Positions 9,603-17,917 of a stretch of 51,643 nucleotides of DNA are shown here, piece by piece; within the stretch, counting starts at the first letter, position 1, and each line of letters starts with the position of its first letter. Position numbers and translations under genes: made by a program. The DNA is taken from positions 1-51,643 of the forward strand of contig NZ_BATR01000083.1 in the NCBI RefSeq assembly GCF_000739655.1, in the 5' to 3' direction. The notes under the pieces were generated by a model. It was given only the letters and a program-made list of their open reading frames with translations, was not told where the DNA came from and did not search any database. This DNA comes from Verrucomicrobium sp. BvORR106 (GTDB lineage Bacteria; Verrucomicrobiota; Verrucomicrobiia; Verrucomicrobiales; Verrucomicrobiaceae).

Positions 9603-9896
9603 ATGCCCCGGCAATCTCGACCACCTCAGCCCTCCTCCTCGTCTCCAGCTTCATCGTGGGAGCTGATAGCGTGGCTGGTTGCTGGAGGCTTCTGCCTGTT
9701 GGGCCTTTGCCTGGGTGCACTCATGATGTATGTCGCCTGGGAGCATAACCCGCAGGGAGAATTCCACGACGATACGGGTGTTCACTGGCTTTACTGGCTC
9801 GGCATCGGATTCAGCTGGTTCGTTGCCGTCGCAGGTATTCCCTGTCTCATGGCCACTGCCGTTTCGTGCATCTTGTTTCTGAGCAGACGGCGATGA
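9603..9896 (+). CDS. Small two-helix membrane protein
   Basis: This 97-aa protein has a Ser/Pro-rich cytoplasmic start and two hydrophobic segments (about 20-45 and 66-92). They are separated by a short polar loop (HNPQGEFHDDTGVHW). It follows the previous gene by 21 bases and may be cotranscribed. Function unknown. Confidence 0.55.
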   Translation: MPRQSRPPQPSSSSPASSWELIAWLVAGGFCLLGLCLGALMMYVAWEHNPQGEFHDDTGVHWLYWLGIGFSWFVAVAGIPCLMATAVSCILFLSRRR

Positions 9897-10030
9897 GCTG
9901 AGGTTGACGAGATGCTGGACTCGGCTCAGTGAAGCCAGCAGTTTTTTCTCCACTGTTGCCACAATCTTCCCACGTCCTCGCGCAATACCGCCTCCGGCTC
10001 CAGCGTTTTCATCTGCCAACAACCTTCCAG

Positions 10031-10558
10031 ATGTTCCGCCGACTTCTATCGCGCCTTCTCAATCGTGATGCTTCATCACCCATGAACCCGGAGGCGGGTG
10101 GTGACGACTTCAAGTTGCCGCCGCAGTTTCCACGAGTCAGGGATGTCTATCAATTGACGAAGGAGTGGTGGGTCACTCTGCCCGGCGAGTTTGCCTTGCG
10201 ATTTGAGGAGGGGGAGTTCGGAACGGACTTGGTTCTCTGGCGCAAGGGCATCACTTGCTGGACCACCGTGTACACCATGAAGGCTGGGGAAACGCCCGTG
10301 TCGACTTTAGAGTGGATCAGGCGGGATGCTCCGGAGGCGGCGGCAGTGGAGACTTTTCTCACCCCGGACTCGAATCCCATCCGGTACGCTTACCTGCTTC
10401 ACGAGACAGAAGAGGATGCCCCGGAGCGCTGGGCTCTCTATAGCTTTGCGTTTGGGCAGAGTGGTCACATCATGATGGCGATCTACTTCGACGACAAGGA
10501 CGACATCAATCTGGCCAAGCAGATCTGGACCAGTCTCGATGAGAGGGCGGCTTCCTGA
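10031..10558 (+). CDS. Hypothetical soluble protein
   Basis: This is a 175-aa protein from the ATG at 10031; a shorter start at 10082 is possible and would remove a basic leader (MFRRLLSRLLNR). The body looks like an alpha/beta fold with many aromatic residues (KEWWVTLPGEFALRF, LYSFAFGQSGHIMMAIYF, DDKDDINLAKQIWTSL). It has no export signal. Function is unknown; the size and acidic aromatic style fit the immunity-type proteins of this island. Confidence 0.6.
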   Translation: MFRRLLSRLLNRDASSPMNPEAGGDDFKLPPQFPRVRDVYQLTKEWWVTLPGEFALRFEEGEFGTDLVLWRKGITCWTTVYTMKAGETPVSTLEWIRRDAPEAAAVETFLTPDSNPIRYAYLLHETEEDAPERWALYSFAFGQSGHIMMAIYFDDKDDINLAKQIWTSLDERAAS

Positions 10559-10582
10559 TGGGCTAGGCAGATTCCAGAAGCC

Positions 10583-10953
10583 ATGTTGAGCCAACCCATC
10601 GTCACCATCGCCGATGCCTATTGGGCCTCTCATCTGGGGTGCTCAACGCACAGCCTGTTTGCTGCTCCGCTGAGTATCCAGATCCACAGTGATGAGCTGG
10701 CAGACTACTGGGGTGCCTTCGCTTTGTACCGGAATGGGGTGGCACCATTGCCCATATCTCGGTCATCACTCATCCGGACTTCAGAGGGCAGGGCCTCGGC
10801 CGCAGTGCGGTGGCGCATCTCGCCCAGCGCGCCATACTCAGTGGCCTGCTTCCGCAGTATCGCACCCTGGAGTCCAACGTGGGTTCCATTCGTCTTGCCG
10901 AAGCCCTCGGCTTCCAGCACTATGCGACGTCCATGGCGGTCCGGTTGAAGTGA
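10583..10953 (+). pseudogene. Broken GNAT-family acetyltransferase
   Basis: The start at 10583 encodes an N-terminal part ending LADYWGAFALYRNG near 10737. The matching C-terminal part lies in another frame (about 10720-10953) and reads GGTIAHISVITHPDFRG, then QGLGRSAVAHLA (the acetyl-CoA-binding RGQGLG motif), then SNVGSIRLAEALGFQHY. Joining the two frames gives a GNAT protein that lacks some residues at the junction, so a frameshifting deletion near 10735 is likely. A sequencing error is less likely because sequence appears to be missing as well as shifted. Confidence 0.75.
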
Positions 10954-11145
10954 AACGTTTGTTGATGCTTCTGAAATCGCAACCCCAGGCCTTGAAGCAT
11001 GGCTCTTGACGTTTGGGGACCGCGATACCAACCTTTTTCCATGGCTGTTGACTCGTGGTGCCCTTTGGGCGCGGGGCTTTCTTTGCCTTTACCATGGTGC
11101 TTTCGAGTCTCCTGGGGGGTATGAAACTCTGAACATCTGGCAATC

Positions 11146-11649
11146 ATGACGACAACTGGAGATCGCTTTGACCCATCTCGGGAGATTTCATCAGCGTTCA
11201 TCGCCAGAGTTTGCGAATGGGTCAGCACGAGTGGCGAGGTGTTTGTGGTTCTCAGGTATCTTCGATCAAGTGGGCAGAGGGACTATTTGTTCTGTCGGTC
11301 TGAGACAGAGTTCCGTGACTTGGTGGAGACGCTCCCCGTCGGGACCGACACGGTCGTCTTCCAGCAACCGCAACTTCCCCTACGAGGACTCTGCACACCG
11401 TCGCTTATTGACCGTGCTCTCGCTGAGATTCCCGGGGGAGTCGAGTACTTGATTACACGTTTGAGATGTCCATCCTCCAATGCGAATGCCGATACGGGTT
11501 GGACGGGGGATTCCCATGCTGAACTCGTAGGTGACTTGAAGTGCTTGCTCGGTGAAGAGGTGGCTATCGGCGTGTGTCCATGCTTCAATGGGCCGGACAG
11601 CGAGACCATGGTCTCCGCATCGAAGGGATGGATTGACGGCCCTCGCTAG
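11146..11649 (+). CDS. Hypothetical soluble protein
   Basis: This 167-aa protein is not recognised. It has no signal peptide and no membrane segment. The N-terminal half reads as alternating strands and helices (GEVFVVLRYLRSSGQRDYLF, ETLPVGTDTVVFQQPQLPLRG). The C-terminal part is acidic and has three Cys residues. A 192-base non-coding gap precedes it, so it probably has its own promoter, a pattern repeated across this island. Confidence 0.55.
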   Translation: MTTTGDRFDPSREISSAFIARVCEWVSTSGEVFVVLRYLRSSGQRDYLFCRSETEFRDLVETLPVGTDTVVFQQPQLPLRGLCTPSLIDRALAEIPGGVEYLITRLRCPSSNANADTGWTGDSHAELVGDLKCLLGEEVAIGVCPCFNGPDSETMVSASKGWIDGPR

Positions 11650-11760
11650 GTGCCCTCGTTGACTTTTATGCGCTTGCGGGGACCATTTTGACTTGAACTG
11701 ACGATTGAGAGATAACGTTGGCCCGAATGGCGCATTGCGTATCCCGCTGTCCCCTCTCGA

Positions 11761-12165
11761 ATGAAAACTCGCGAATTCTCCATGGAGCACCCCCGTGGCT
11801 TGCGCATTCATCGCAAGTTGGGTGAGTTCGAAGCCGCGCTGCTGAACGGCGTGGAACGGCATGACATGAAGACCGGGTATGTTTGGTACTACCTGAAAGA
11901 CGAGGCAACCAATCCAGGCCGGTTGAATGTTGGGCTCTGCTTCTTCAATGGCACATTGAAAATCGTTTCACTGTCCGTCCGGGATGAGGATCTGGGAACA
12001 AGCTGGGACGACTTCTCTGAGGAAACGGAACATCTCAGAGCGGCGCGAACGGAGGCATGGCTGGCCGAGCATGGGTTCCCGACGGGCGAACATGCCTGGG
12101 GCAGCATTTGGGCTGGCTTCGATGCCAAGGGCGGTTATGGTAGTGCTGTTATCCGATACGACTGA
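11761..12165 (+). CDS. Hypothetical soluble protein
   Basis: This 134-aa protein is acidic and has no export signal. The central GRLNVGLCFFNGTLKIVSLS segment suggests a beta-sheet core. It is followed by DEDLGTSWDDFSEETEHLRA and the Trp/Gly-rich end HAWGSIWAGFDAKGGYGS. The FEAALLNGVERHDMKTGYVWYYL start looks like a small regulatory or immunity-type fold, but I do not recognise the family. Confidence 0.6.
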   Translation: MKTREFSMEHPRGLRIHRKLGEFEAALLNGVERHDMKTGYVWYYLKDEATNPGRLNVGLCFFNGTLKIVSLSVRDEDLGTSWDDFSEETEHLRAARTEAWLAEHGFPTGEHAWGSIWAGFDAKGGYGSAVIRYD

Positions 12166-12203
12166 AAATTATGAGATCGTGATGACTTCAATCGCATCCT
12201 GAT

Positions 12204-12707
12204 ATGGTTCCTCAGATGGAAACCTCACTGAATCTGGAAGAAGCAGAAGGAAAAGCCGGGGGGCGAGGGGCGATGTTCCTATGGCTTTTGGTATTGTTGC
12301 TGGTGTGGGCCAGCCCGTTTGCCTATATTGGGTGGCAAGTCCGTCAATCCTCAAAAGAGCTGGATGCCTTTGAGGAAGAATTTAGACGGCGGGTCAATCC
12401 AGATGAACTGCGGGCGTGGGTCATGACGCAACTCAAGCGGCACCCTCAAGGGGGAACTGTGACCCTCGGGAGATCTGACTGTCCGTCCAGCTTCCCATCA
12501 CTGCGGCAACATGAACTATGGGTGTTTCTCTCCCGCCTTGAGGAGGCCCATCCACGTCCAGGGGTGCAGGGCGCGTCGCTTTTTTGGAACTATGGGTACT
12601 TGGGTATGAAAGTTTCGGTGTACCTGAATGAAGATGGAACTGCGGCAAACGTGGAGTTCATTCAGCCCTGGGCCAAGGGGGTCACTTTTGAGCGGATCTC
12701 CAAGTAA
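12204..12707 (+). CDS. Single-pass membrane protein with soluble C-terminal domain
   Basis: This 167-aa protein has a short acidic cytoplasmic start, one membrane segment (about 25-45, rich in Leu/Val/Trp) and a soluble domain of about 120 residues. An alternative ATG at 12216 would remove four residues. The soluble part ends in a probable beta-sheet (LGMKVSVYLNEDGTAANVEF). Function unknown. A 219-base gap without genes or clear repeats follows. Confidence 0.6.
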   Translation: MVPQMETSLNLEEAEGKAGGRGAMFLWLLVLLLVWASPFAYIGWQVRQSSKELDAFEEEFRRRVNPDELRAWVMTQLKRHPQGGTVTLGRSDCPSSFPSLRQHELWVFLSRLEEAHPRPGVQGASLFWNYGYLGMKVSVYLNEDGTAANVEFIQPWAKGVTFERISK

Positions 12708-12926
12708 GGGGGCCTTTTCCGTGGGATCTATTGCTCAGCATCGGCTCCGGCAAAGTAGTGCAGAACTTTAGTTCGTCAGTCGAGCAGCCCCAGTCTCTCA
12801 TTGCTGGTTGCGCTACCAAGGTGCAAATTGAATGGACGCTTTATACTTTGAAGTCATTAACGACGCGCAATCAATCTCCCTGAGATCCCGCAGATTCAAG
12901 ATTCCCACCGCCAACCTTTCGTATTG

Positions 12927-13370
12927 ATGCAACCCATCGAGTTCCACCATACCTCCGAAGAAGAAATTGAGAAACTCGCCTCAGCTTTTTGTGACCAGCA
13001 CGGAGATGAAGCGAACGGCATCATTCCTGATGAAGAGTACGACAAGCTTTTTGATCACCTGGCTGCCACACTTCGTAAACATGCCACCTTCACCGAAAGC
13101 AGTCTGGATGCCGATGCAGCCTTCAGCGGCTACCGCTATGTGGATCAGATCCCTTGGATCACCATCGTTCCTCGGAAGGCGGCCGGTCCATCCGTAGCCT
13201 TGGCGGCAGCACTAGAGGCCGTCAGCGCTGCCCATCGTCCGTTGGCAGTTTCGTTCGACTTCGCTTCAGGGGCGTTGCTTGTACTGCCGCCCAATCGCGT
13301 TTACACGACCTTCGCCGCCTCTATACTTGCTCCGATAGTTGAAAGTAGTTCCCAACCATCGCACTCATGA
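12927..13370 (+). CDS. Hypothetical soluble protein
   Basis: This 147-aa protein starts at the ATG directly after an in-frame TTG. It is acidic at the N-terminus (HHTSEEEIEKLASAFCDQHGDE), with a beta-sheet-like middle (IPWITIVPRKAAGPSVA) and an Ala/Ser-rich end. Its stop codon overlaps the start of the next gene (ATGA), so the two are probably translationally coupled. That coupling pairs a soluble protein with a membrane protein. Confidence 0.55.
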   Translation: MQPIEFHHTSEEEIEKLASAFCDQHGDEANGIIPDEEYDKLFDHLAATLRKHATFTESSLDADAAFSGYRYVDQIPWITIVPRKAAGPSVALAAALEAVSAAHRPLAVSFDFASGALLVLPPNRVYTTFAASILAPIVESSSQPSHS

Positions 13371-13696
13371 CGCTCACCAAACTCCAATTGCGGTCGCTGA
13401 AAGTCTATTTGGGCTGGCACACTCAGCCACCCACTTTCTGGGTTCTTGCGCGATCAAGCCTTCGATCTTGGTTGGCATTGGCCGTCGTCGCGGGGCTGGG
13501 GTATCTGGTCGTCGAATCGGCCTATCCAGAGGCGGGTTGGTTGGTCATTGGCATCATGGGTGGAGCATTCTTGCGCGACATCGGGCGGTATCGAGTTTTG
13601 CTAAAGGTGTGGCCAGCTCACGACGAAGTTACGGATTGGGAGCGCGTGAAAGCGGTGATCGAGGAACAGGCCGGAACAACGAAGAACCAGGGCTAG
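13367..13696 (+). CDS. Small membrane protein coupled to the preceding gene
   Basis: This 109-aa protein has two hydrophobic segments (about 34-50 and 55-72) and a cytoplasmic charged tail (PAHDEVTDWERVKAVIEEQ). The ATGA overlap with the upstream gene decides the start. A longer open frame in another phase (13339-13779) overlaps it, but its Arg/Gly-rich composition looks non-coding. Function unknown. Confidence 0.6.
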   Translation: MTLTKLQLRSLKVYLGWHTQPPTFWVLARSSLRSWLALAVVAGLGYLVVESAYPEAGWLVIGIMGGAFLRDIGRYRVLLKVWPAHDEVTDWERVKAVIEEQAGTTKNQG

Positions 13697-13796
13697 CCAG
13701 CAGCGCTGGGATTCGAATGTTTGGGCAGGCTGACTCCAACCGGTGCGATTGGACTCAACTACGTGGAGCGATCTCCTGACTAGCAATAGATCCCCG

Positions 13797-14063
13797 ATGA
13801 ACTCACCGCAGACACGGCTCGAAAGCGCCCTTCGCGAAGCTGAACCTGCTCGAGCAGTATTGGCCTTGGCGCGCTGTTTTCGTGATGAAGGGATGAGTCA
13901 GCTCGAACTTTGTCGCTTGTACGACTCGTTTCGTGCCCTTCATGAAAACGACAAGGATGAAAGGCTGTATGATGCCATACTGGATACGATGGATTGCATC
14001 TCTGGATGGTGCAGTCCCGGCAATCGCCTCTATGAGACGGACCTATCGGCTGGCGAATTTTGA
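13797..14063 (+). CDS. Small helical hypothetical protein
   Basis: This is an 88-aa acidic, all-helical protein (EPARAVLALARCFRDEGMS, ERLYDAILDTMDCISGW). The start at 13797 is chosen because the upstream extension is Ser/Thr-rich and unlike the rest. Short proteins of this pattern (repeated Ala-Glu helices, a GMSQ turn, a C-terminal GWCSP) occur widely in accessory regions. I infer a stand-alone small protein and know no function. Confidence 0.55.
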   Translation: MNSPQTRLESALREAEPARAVLALARCFRDEGMSQLELCRLYDSFRALHENDKDERLYDAILDTMDCISGWCSPGNRLYETDLSAGEF

Positions 14064-14120
14064 AAGGGAGACGCCTGGCGCTGCCGCCCATCTGTCCGCT
14101 AATATGCTGTTTGAAAACTA

Positions 14121-14744
14121 ATGACCCGCCTTTGCATCATCGCCGACACCCACGGCAAGCACAGGGATTTGACCATCCCTGAGTGCGACTTGCTGATTCA
14201 TTGCGGCGACTTCTGCAACATCGGACAGCAAGAACAGGAGACGTTCGAAGACGTTGACGCCTGGTTTGCTGAGATTCCCGCTGGTCAGATCATTTGTATC
14301 GGTGGGAATCACGATGCCCTGCTGCAAAACCGGGAGTTTCGCTTTTCTCAAGCCATCTACCTTGAAGATGGAGGCACTGAAGTGAGAGGGCTGAAGGTCT
14401 ATGGATCACCCTGGTGTCCCGACCTCGCAGGATTTGCATTTTATGCTAAAGAGCAGGACTTGATGACGAGATGGAGTCAGATCCCTGAAGGCATCGACAT
14501 CTTGGTGACGCACACGCCCCCATTTGGTGTATTGGACGTGGCCAGTTCAGGAGATGTCCATCTGGGCTGTCCGCACTTGCGGAGGGAGTTGGATCGCATT
14601 CGTCCTCAAGTCCATGCTTTCGGCCACGTGCACGCCAGCAGCGGCGTTTTGACGGAAGGCGGGATCCATTTTGTGAATGCTGCCGTGGTAGGTGGTCCTG
14701 CCGGTGAGGTTAGGAACAAGCCGGTGAGTATCGATGTCGTGTGA
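14121..14744 (+). CDS. Calcineurin-like metallophosphoesterase
   Basis: This is a probable two-metal phosphodiesterase or phosphatase of the calcineurin-like fold. The 207-aa protein shows all five metal-ligand blocks: D9-x-H11 (ADTH), GD at 29-30, GNHD (62-65), H131 in VTHTPP and GHVH (168-171). There is no signal peptide, so it is cytosolic. The substrate cannot be told from sequence. It is the only clearly enzymatic intact gene in this part of the island and stands alone (56 bases before it, 181 after). Confidence 0.88.
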   Translation: MTRLCIIADTHGKHRDLTIPECDLLIHCGDFCNIGQQEQETFEDVDAWFAEIPAGQIICIGGNHDALLQNREFRFSQAIYLEDGGTEVRGLKVYGSPWCPDLAGFAFYAKEQDLMTRWSQIPEGIDILVTHTPPFGVLDVASSGDVHLGCPHLRRELDRIRPQVHAFGHVHASSGVLTEGGIHFVNAAVVGGPAGEVRNKPVSIDVV

Positions 14745-14925
14745 GGGAGGATGGTGTAGGCGAAATCTTCGCACATTGCGTTAGAGGTGAATCAAATCGG
14801 AGCGTGGCCTGAACAATTCCATATTCGAACCAATGTCCCCAGGACATGGCTGCTTGTCACCTCTGTTCCATCTTGCTAGGGTGGTGGGGAAATTGTTGTG
14901 ACCCAACCGTGCAACGACCAACATC

Positions 14926-15624
14926 ATGAAAATCCCCTTCCTCGCCCTCTCTCTCTGTACGCTGCTTTATGCCTCCTCCGCCGCCGCGCAGCAGATCGAC
15001 ACGCAACGATACATTGAAGTGGACGCCGTCGCCAACATCGCCGCAGATGTGGACCGGGCTTCCTGGCAGATCAAGGTCAGGGGTGAGGCCGCTTCGCTGG
15101 CCGAGGCATCGAAGGGGCTCGATGCCGCCACCGCCTCGCTTCGCGACCGGCTCGCGAAAAATGGTTTCAAGGAAAATGCCCTGCGCCTCAGCGGTATTGC
15201 TTCAGGAAAAGCCTATGATACCGCTCGCGAAGGGCGGGTCTTCAAAGGGTATTACGCGGAGCGTGCCGCGATTGTGGAGATCGCCGATCTATCCCGTCGG
15301 CAGGCGCTGGAGACGGCGCTGCTCGAAGATGATCATATTGAAATCGTGAAAGTGGAACTGCGCACCTCACAACACGAAGAGCTCAGAAAGCAGGCCTTGC
15401 TCGCTGCGGTGAACGCTGCCAGAGAGAAGGCTGACGCTTTGGCAAAAGAGGCCGGGGTGCAGCTTGGCACATTGCTGACATTGCGGGAAGGGGCAGTCAA
15501 CAATGGCTGGGGGACGCTTACCGAGAACCGGATTGTGCAGCCCTTCTTCGGTCAAAACAACGCGGCGGAGTTTGAGAAGCTGGAGTATTCCGCGACCGTT
15601 ACCGTGAAGTACGAGCTCAAATAA
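14926..15624 (+). CDS. Secreted SIMPL-domain (DUF541) protein
   Basis: This 232-aa protein begins with a signal peptide (about 1-21, ending SSAAAQ). The mature region starts with the typical SIMPL opening (RYIEVDAVANIAADVDRASWQI). It continues with the helical AEASKGLDAATASLRDRL stretch and the closing KLEYSATVTVKYELK strands. SIMPL proteins are periplasmic or surface beta-rich oligomers of uncertain role. A single-gene unit is likely. Confidence 0.85.
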   Translation: MKIPFLALSLCTLLYASSAAAQQIDTQRYIEVDAVANIAADVDRASWQIKVRGEAASLAEASKGLDAATASLRDRLAKNGFKENALRLSGIASGKAYDTAREGRVFKGYYAERAAIVEIADLSRRQALETALLEDDHIEIVKVELRTSQHEELRKQALLAAVNAAREKADALAKEAGVQLGTLLTLREGAVNNGWGTLTENRIVQPFFGQNNAAEFEKLEYSATVTVKYELK

Positions 15625-15726
15625 CCTGCGAGCCTTTTCGGGCCACCATCGGTGGGGAGAGCTTCCGCAAGTTGTCAAAGTGGTCGCCCTCTTCATCACC
15701 CTTAGCTAACTTCGCTCAATACCCTG

Positions 15727-16113
15727 ATGAGCATTCTTCGTGAGATCTTCCTGTTGCTGAGGAACACCCTGCTGGTGACGGCGCTGGCGTACTTTGGCCT
15801 CACGATGGGATCTGCGATTGGCGTGCCGTCGGGGTTGCTGGGCCTCTGCTTTGTTCCTGCAGCCTTGCTGTTTCACTGGCTGTCATCGGATGCTCGTCCT
15901 CAGTGGCGGGAGACACTGGGATTTGTTGGCATTTTCACAGTCTTGCTCACGATGCTTGGCGTGACTCTTCCGTTGGTGCCTGAACCTTATCGTGATGCCG
16001 TTTTTCTTTTGTTGGTCCTGGTGTTTCCCATCGACAATGTGGTTCGAAGACTTGGAAACGCGTTTCAGGGACGCTCGTTAAATACGACGCACAGAGGTCA
16101 GACTGGGAGGTGA
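15727..16113 (+). CDS. Four-helix membrane protein
   Basis: This 128-aa protein has hydrophobic segments at about 10-30, 34-50, 62-80 and 88-104 and a short basic tail. It contains no motif that I recognise. It lies 102 bases after the SIMPL gene and could be an independent small membrane gene of the island. Confidence 0.55.
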   Translation: MSILREIFLLLRNTLLVTALAYFGLTMGSAIGVPSGLLGLCFVPAALLFHWLSSDARPQWRETLGFVGIFTVLLTMLGVTLPLVPEPYRDAVFLLLVLVFPIDNVVRRLGNAFQGRSLNTTHRGQTGR

Positions 16114-16144
16114 TTCTCTCGGCATTCCCATCACTTTCCGCTAC

Positions 16145-16435
16145 ATGAGCTACCCCGTTCCCACCCATAGCACTCCGTTAGGATGCCTCGTCGGTTTCGT
16201 GGCCCTTTTCCCGGCGGTGATCTCGGTACTCGGGTGGTATGGGCTGTATCTGTGGTCTCAATTGCCGACCAAGGCACAGGTCATCGACAAGAACTTCTGG
16301 GCTCTTCTCGCGGCCGCTGTCTTGGGGCCTCCCCTCGCGGTCATCCTCATGAAAGTCGCAAAACGCATCCTGAAGGCGACAGATTTTCGTGGGTACAATC
16401 CCAGCGATTCGCGTGAGCCGACGATCAAGTTTTGA
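16145..16435 (+). CDS. Two-helix membrane protein
   Basis: This 96-aa protein has hydrophobic segments at about 13-36 and 50-67, with a basic C-terminal tail (KVAKRILKATDFRGYNP). It starts 31 bases after the previous membrane gene and may be cotranscribed. Function unknown. Confidence 0.5.
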   Translation: MSYPVPTHSTPLGCLVGFVALFPAVISVLGWYGLYLWSQLPTKAQVIDKNFWALLAAAVLGPPLAVILMKVAKRILKATDFRGYNPSDSREPTIKF

Positions 16436-16520
16436 AGGTTGTGTTGAGTCGTGACGATTTTCGGACAGACGATAATATCCGGCACATAGATTTGATGTCT
16501 CCGATCCACCTGGAAATTAG

Positions 16521-16877
16521 ATGATAATCTGGTTCAACCAATGCGAATTCTGGGATTACTTTGATAGAGTTTCCCCGCTGATACGAATCGACTATGTGGG
16601 ATGGTGCTGTTTCCGGCTATCCTTTGAAGAGTTGCGGTCCAAGATCGGGGCGATAGAGCCGAATGAGGATTTGCGGGGCGAGGATGACCTGCCAGGACCA
16701 GTGTCACGATGGTATGGCAACTTGGATGGGGTGCCAGTTCTCCTCGATTTCGAACACTCTGACCCAGGAGGAGAGAGTGTTGTCATTCATCATGGCGTGC
16801 GTGAAGGGGCTCGGGATCAGGTCAGGCGTGAATTCGAAAACTGGGGGCTTGAGTGGAGTGAATCTCGTGAGTTGTGA
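16521..16877 (+). CDS. Hypothetical acidic soluble protein
   Basis: This 118-aa protein is rich in Trp, Glu and Asp (FWDYFDRVSPLIRIDYVGWCCF, DDLPGPVSRWYGNLDGVPVLLDFEH). It has no export signal. Its stop overlaps a possible GTG start of the next gene, suggesting coupling. Size, acidity and context fit an immunity-like protein, but the family is not recognised. Confidence 0.55.
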   Translation: MIIWFNQCEFWDYFDRVSPLIRIDYVGWCCFRLSFEELRSKIGAIEPNEDLRGEDDLPGPVSRWYGNLDGVPVLLDFEHSDPGGESVVIHHGVREGARDQVRREFENWGLEWSESREL

Positions 16878-17668
16878 GATTCGTCGATCGAGTCAACCGC
16901 ACACAGACAATGGCTTCTCACCTGCCCAATCTTGCTTCCATGTGGACACCAGCGAAAGTTGAGACCCGACGTGTCGAACTCGATCTAAGTGGGTCGGGGC
17001 AGGGGAGTTGCGTGGTCACACAGGTGATCTGCGATGACATCGCAATCTGCAATGCTGCCAATCTCACCGATTGGGACGCAAATTCAGTACAGGTGGAGTT
17101 GTGTGAGTTCTGTCGCGTTCCCGGCTGCAGTTCGGGAGGGCGGGTGGCGATTCGCCGAGTATCCGACAGGGTGCTGTTGATCCCAGACTTTGCTACGATG
17201 GTGGAGAAGGGGGATCAGTCTGAGGAGTGGGCGCCACCACGATGGATGGTAAAGCGAGGAGTGCTTGCCCTTTCGAGGGCGCAGTGGGATTTGATCCAGG
17301 CGTCTTCTGCCAACGCTCTCATCTTCGATTTGATCAAGCACGCGTCAGTCGGGGACCTGCTGCGGATATTTCACTTTCAGGCTCCACGTGTGTTCCTGCC
17401 CGACTATCTCCAACCTTTGATGGCAAAGTGGGAGTTGATCACTTGTACCAACGGCCACAACTCCGAAAACGATCTTCGACATTTGAAGCGGTTGTTTTCG
17501 GATCCCGCTCACTTTGACGGGTTCGAAATCTGCAATCCCCGTCCAGATAGCTACACGGTCTCCGTCTTTCTGGATCTGCCATCCGATGCAGAGTGGCTCG
17601 TGTTTTCTTCTGAAATCGAGCCAGCGATTCGGCTCTCTGATGAACTGTATTTCCGTCCGATCCCATGA
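16874..17668 (+). CDS. Hypothetical protein, 264 aa
   Basis: The GTG start at 16874 overlaps the upstream stop. An ATG at 16910 would give a 252-aa protein beginning MASHLPNLASMWTP. A CEFCRVPGC segment at about 75-83 could bind metal or be structural. The second half is helical and aromatic. No export signal and no family recognised. Its last codons overlap the next start (ATGA), so the genes from 16521 to 17898 probably form one transcription unit. Confidence 0.6.
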   Translation: MRFVDRVNRTQTMASHLPNLASMWTPAKVETRRVELDLSGSGQGSCVVTQVICDDIAICNAANLTDWDANSVQVELCEFCRVPGCSSGGRVAIRRVSDRVLLIPDFATMVEKGDQSEEWAPPRWMVKRGVLALSRAQWDLIQASSANALIFDLIKHASVGDLLRIFHFQAPRVFLPDYLQPLMAKWELITCTNGHNSENDLRHLKRLFSDPAHFDGFEICNPRPDSYTVSVFLDLPSDAEWLVFSSEIEPAIRLSDELYFRPIP

Positions 17669-17898
17669 AACCCAATCCAAGATCTGTGTATGGCAAAGTC
17701 CGCTTCGTCGCGTTTGGCGAGGACTACAAGGTGCGCGTGGTGAGGGTGGGCGGAGATCTCAGTGTGCGAAGGGTCAGCCTGGGGGCTTTTAGCCCTGGCC
17801 TGTGGGAAGAGGTGAAAGTGGGGGAGGACTTCAAGATTCGTATCGTGAAGATGGGTGAGGATTTCACCGTCCGCTATGTGAGACTGGGCGAGGGCTGA
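17665..17898 (+). CDS. Small beta-rich protein built of two repeats
   Basis: This 77-aa protein consists of two copies of a ~30-residue unit. The first contains GEDYKVRVVRVGGDLSVRR and the second GEDFKIRIVKMGEDFTVRY. Alternating hydrophobic and basic residues predict antiparallel beta-strands, perhaps a minimal barrel or sandwich. The start overlaps the upstream stop (ATGA). The net charge is basic, unlike its acidic neighbours. Function unknown. Confidence 0.6.
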   Translation: MKPNPRSVYGKVRFVAFGEDYKVRVVRVGGDLSVRRVSLGAFSPGLWEEVKVGEDFKIRIVKMGEDFTVRYVRLGEG

Positions 17899-17917
17899 CT
17901 GCATCCATCAACGCATC

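Noticed and set aside
10999-11128. Short open frame of about 42 codons before the gene at 11146
   Set aside because: It is too short, Trp/Pro-rich and without any supporting feature.
13339-13779. Longer open frame overlapping the small membrane gene at 13367
   Set aside because: Arg/Gly/Ser-rich composition; the overlapping frame has proper membrane segments and an ATGA-coupled start.
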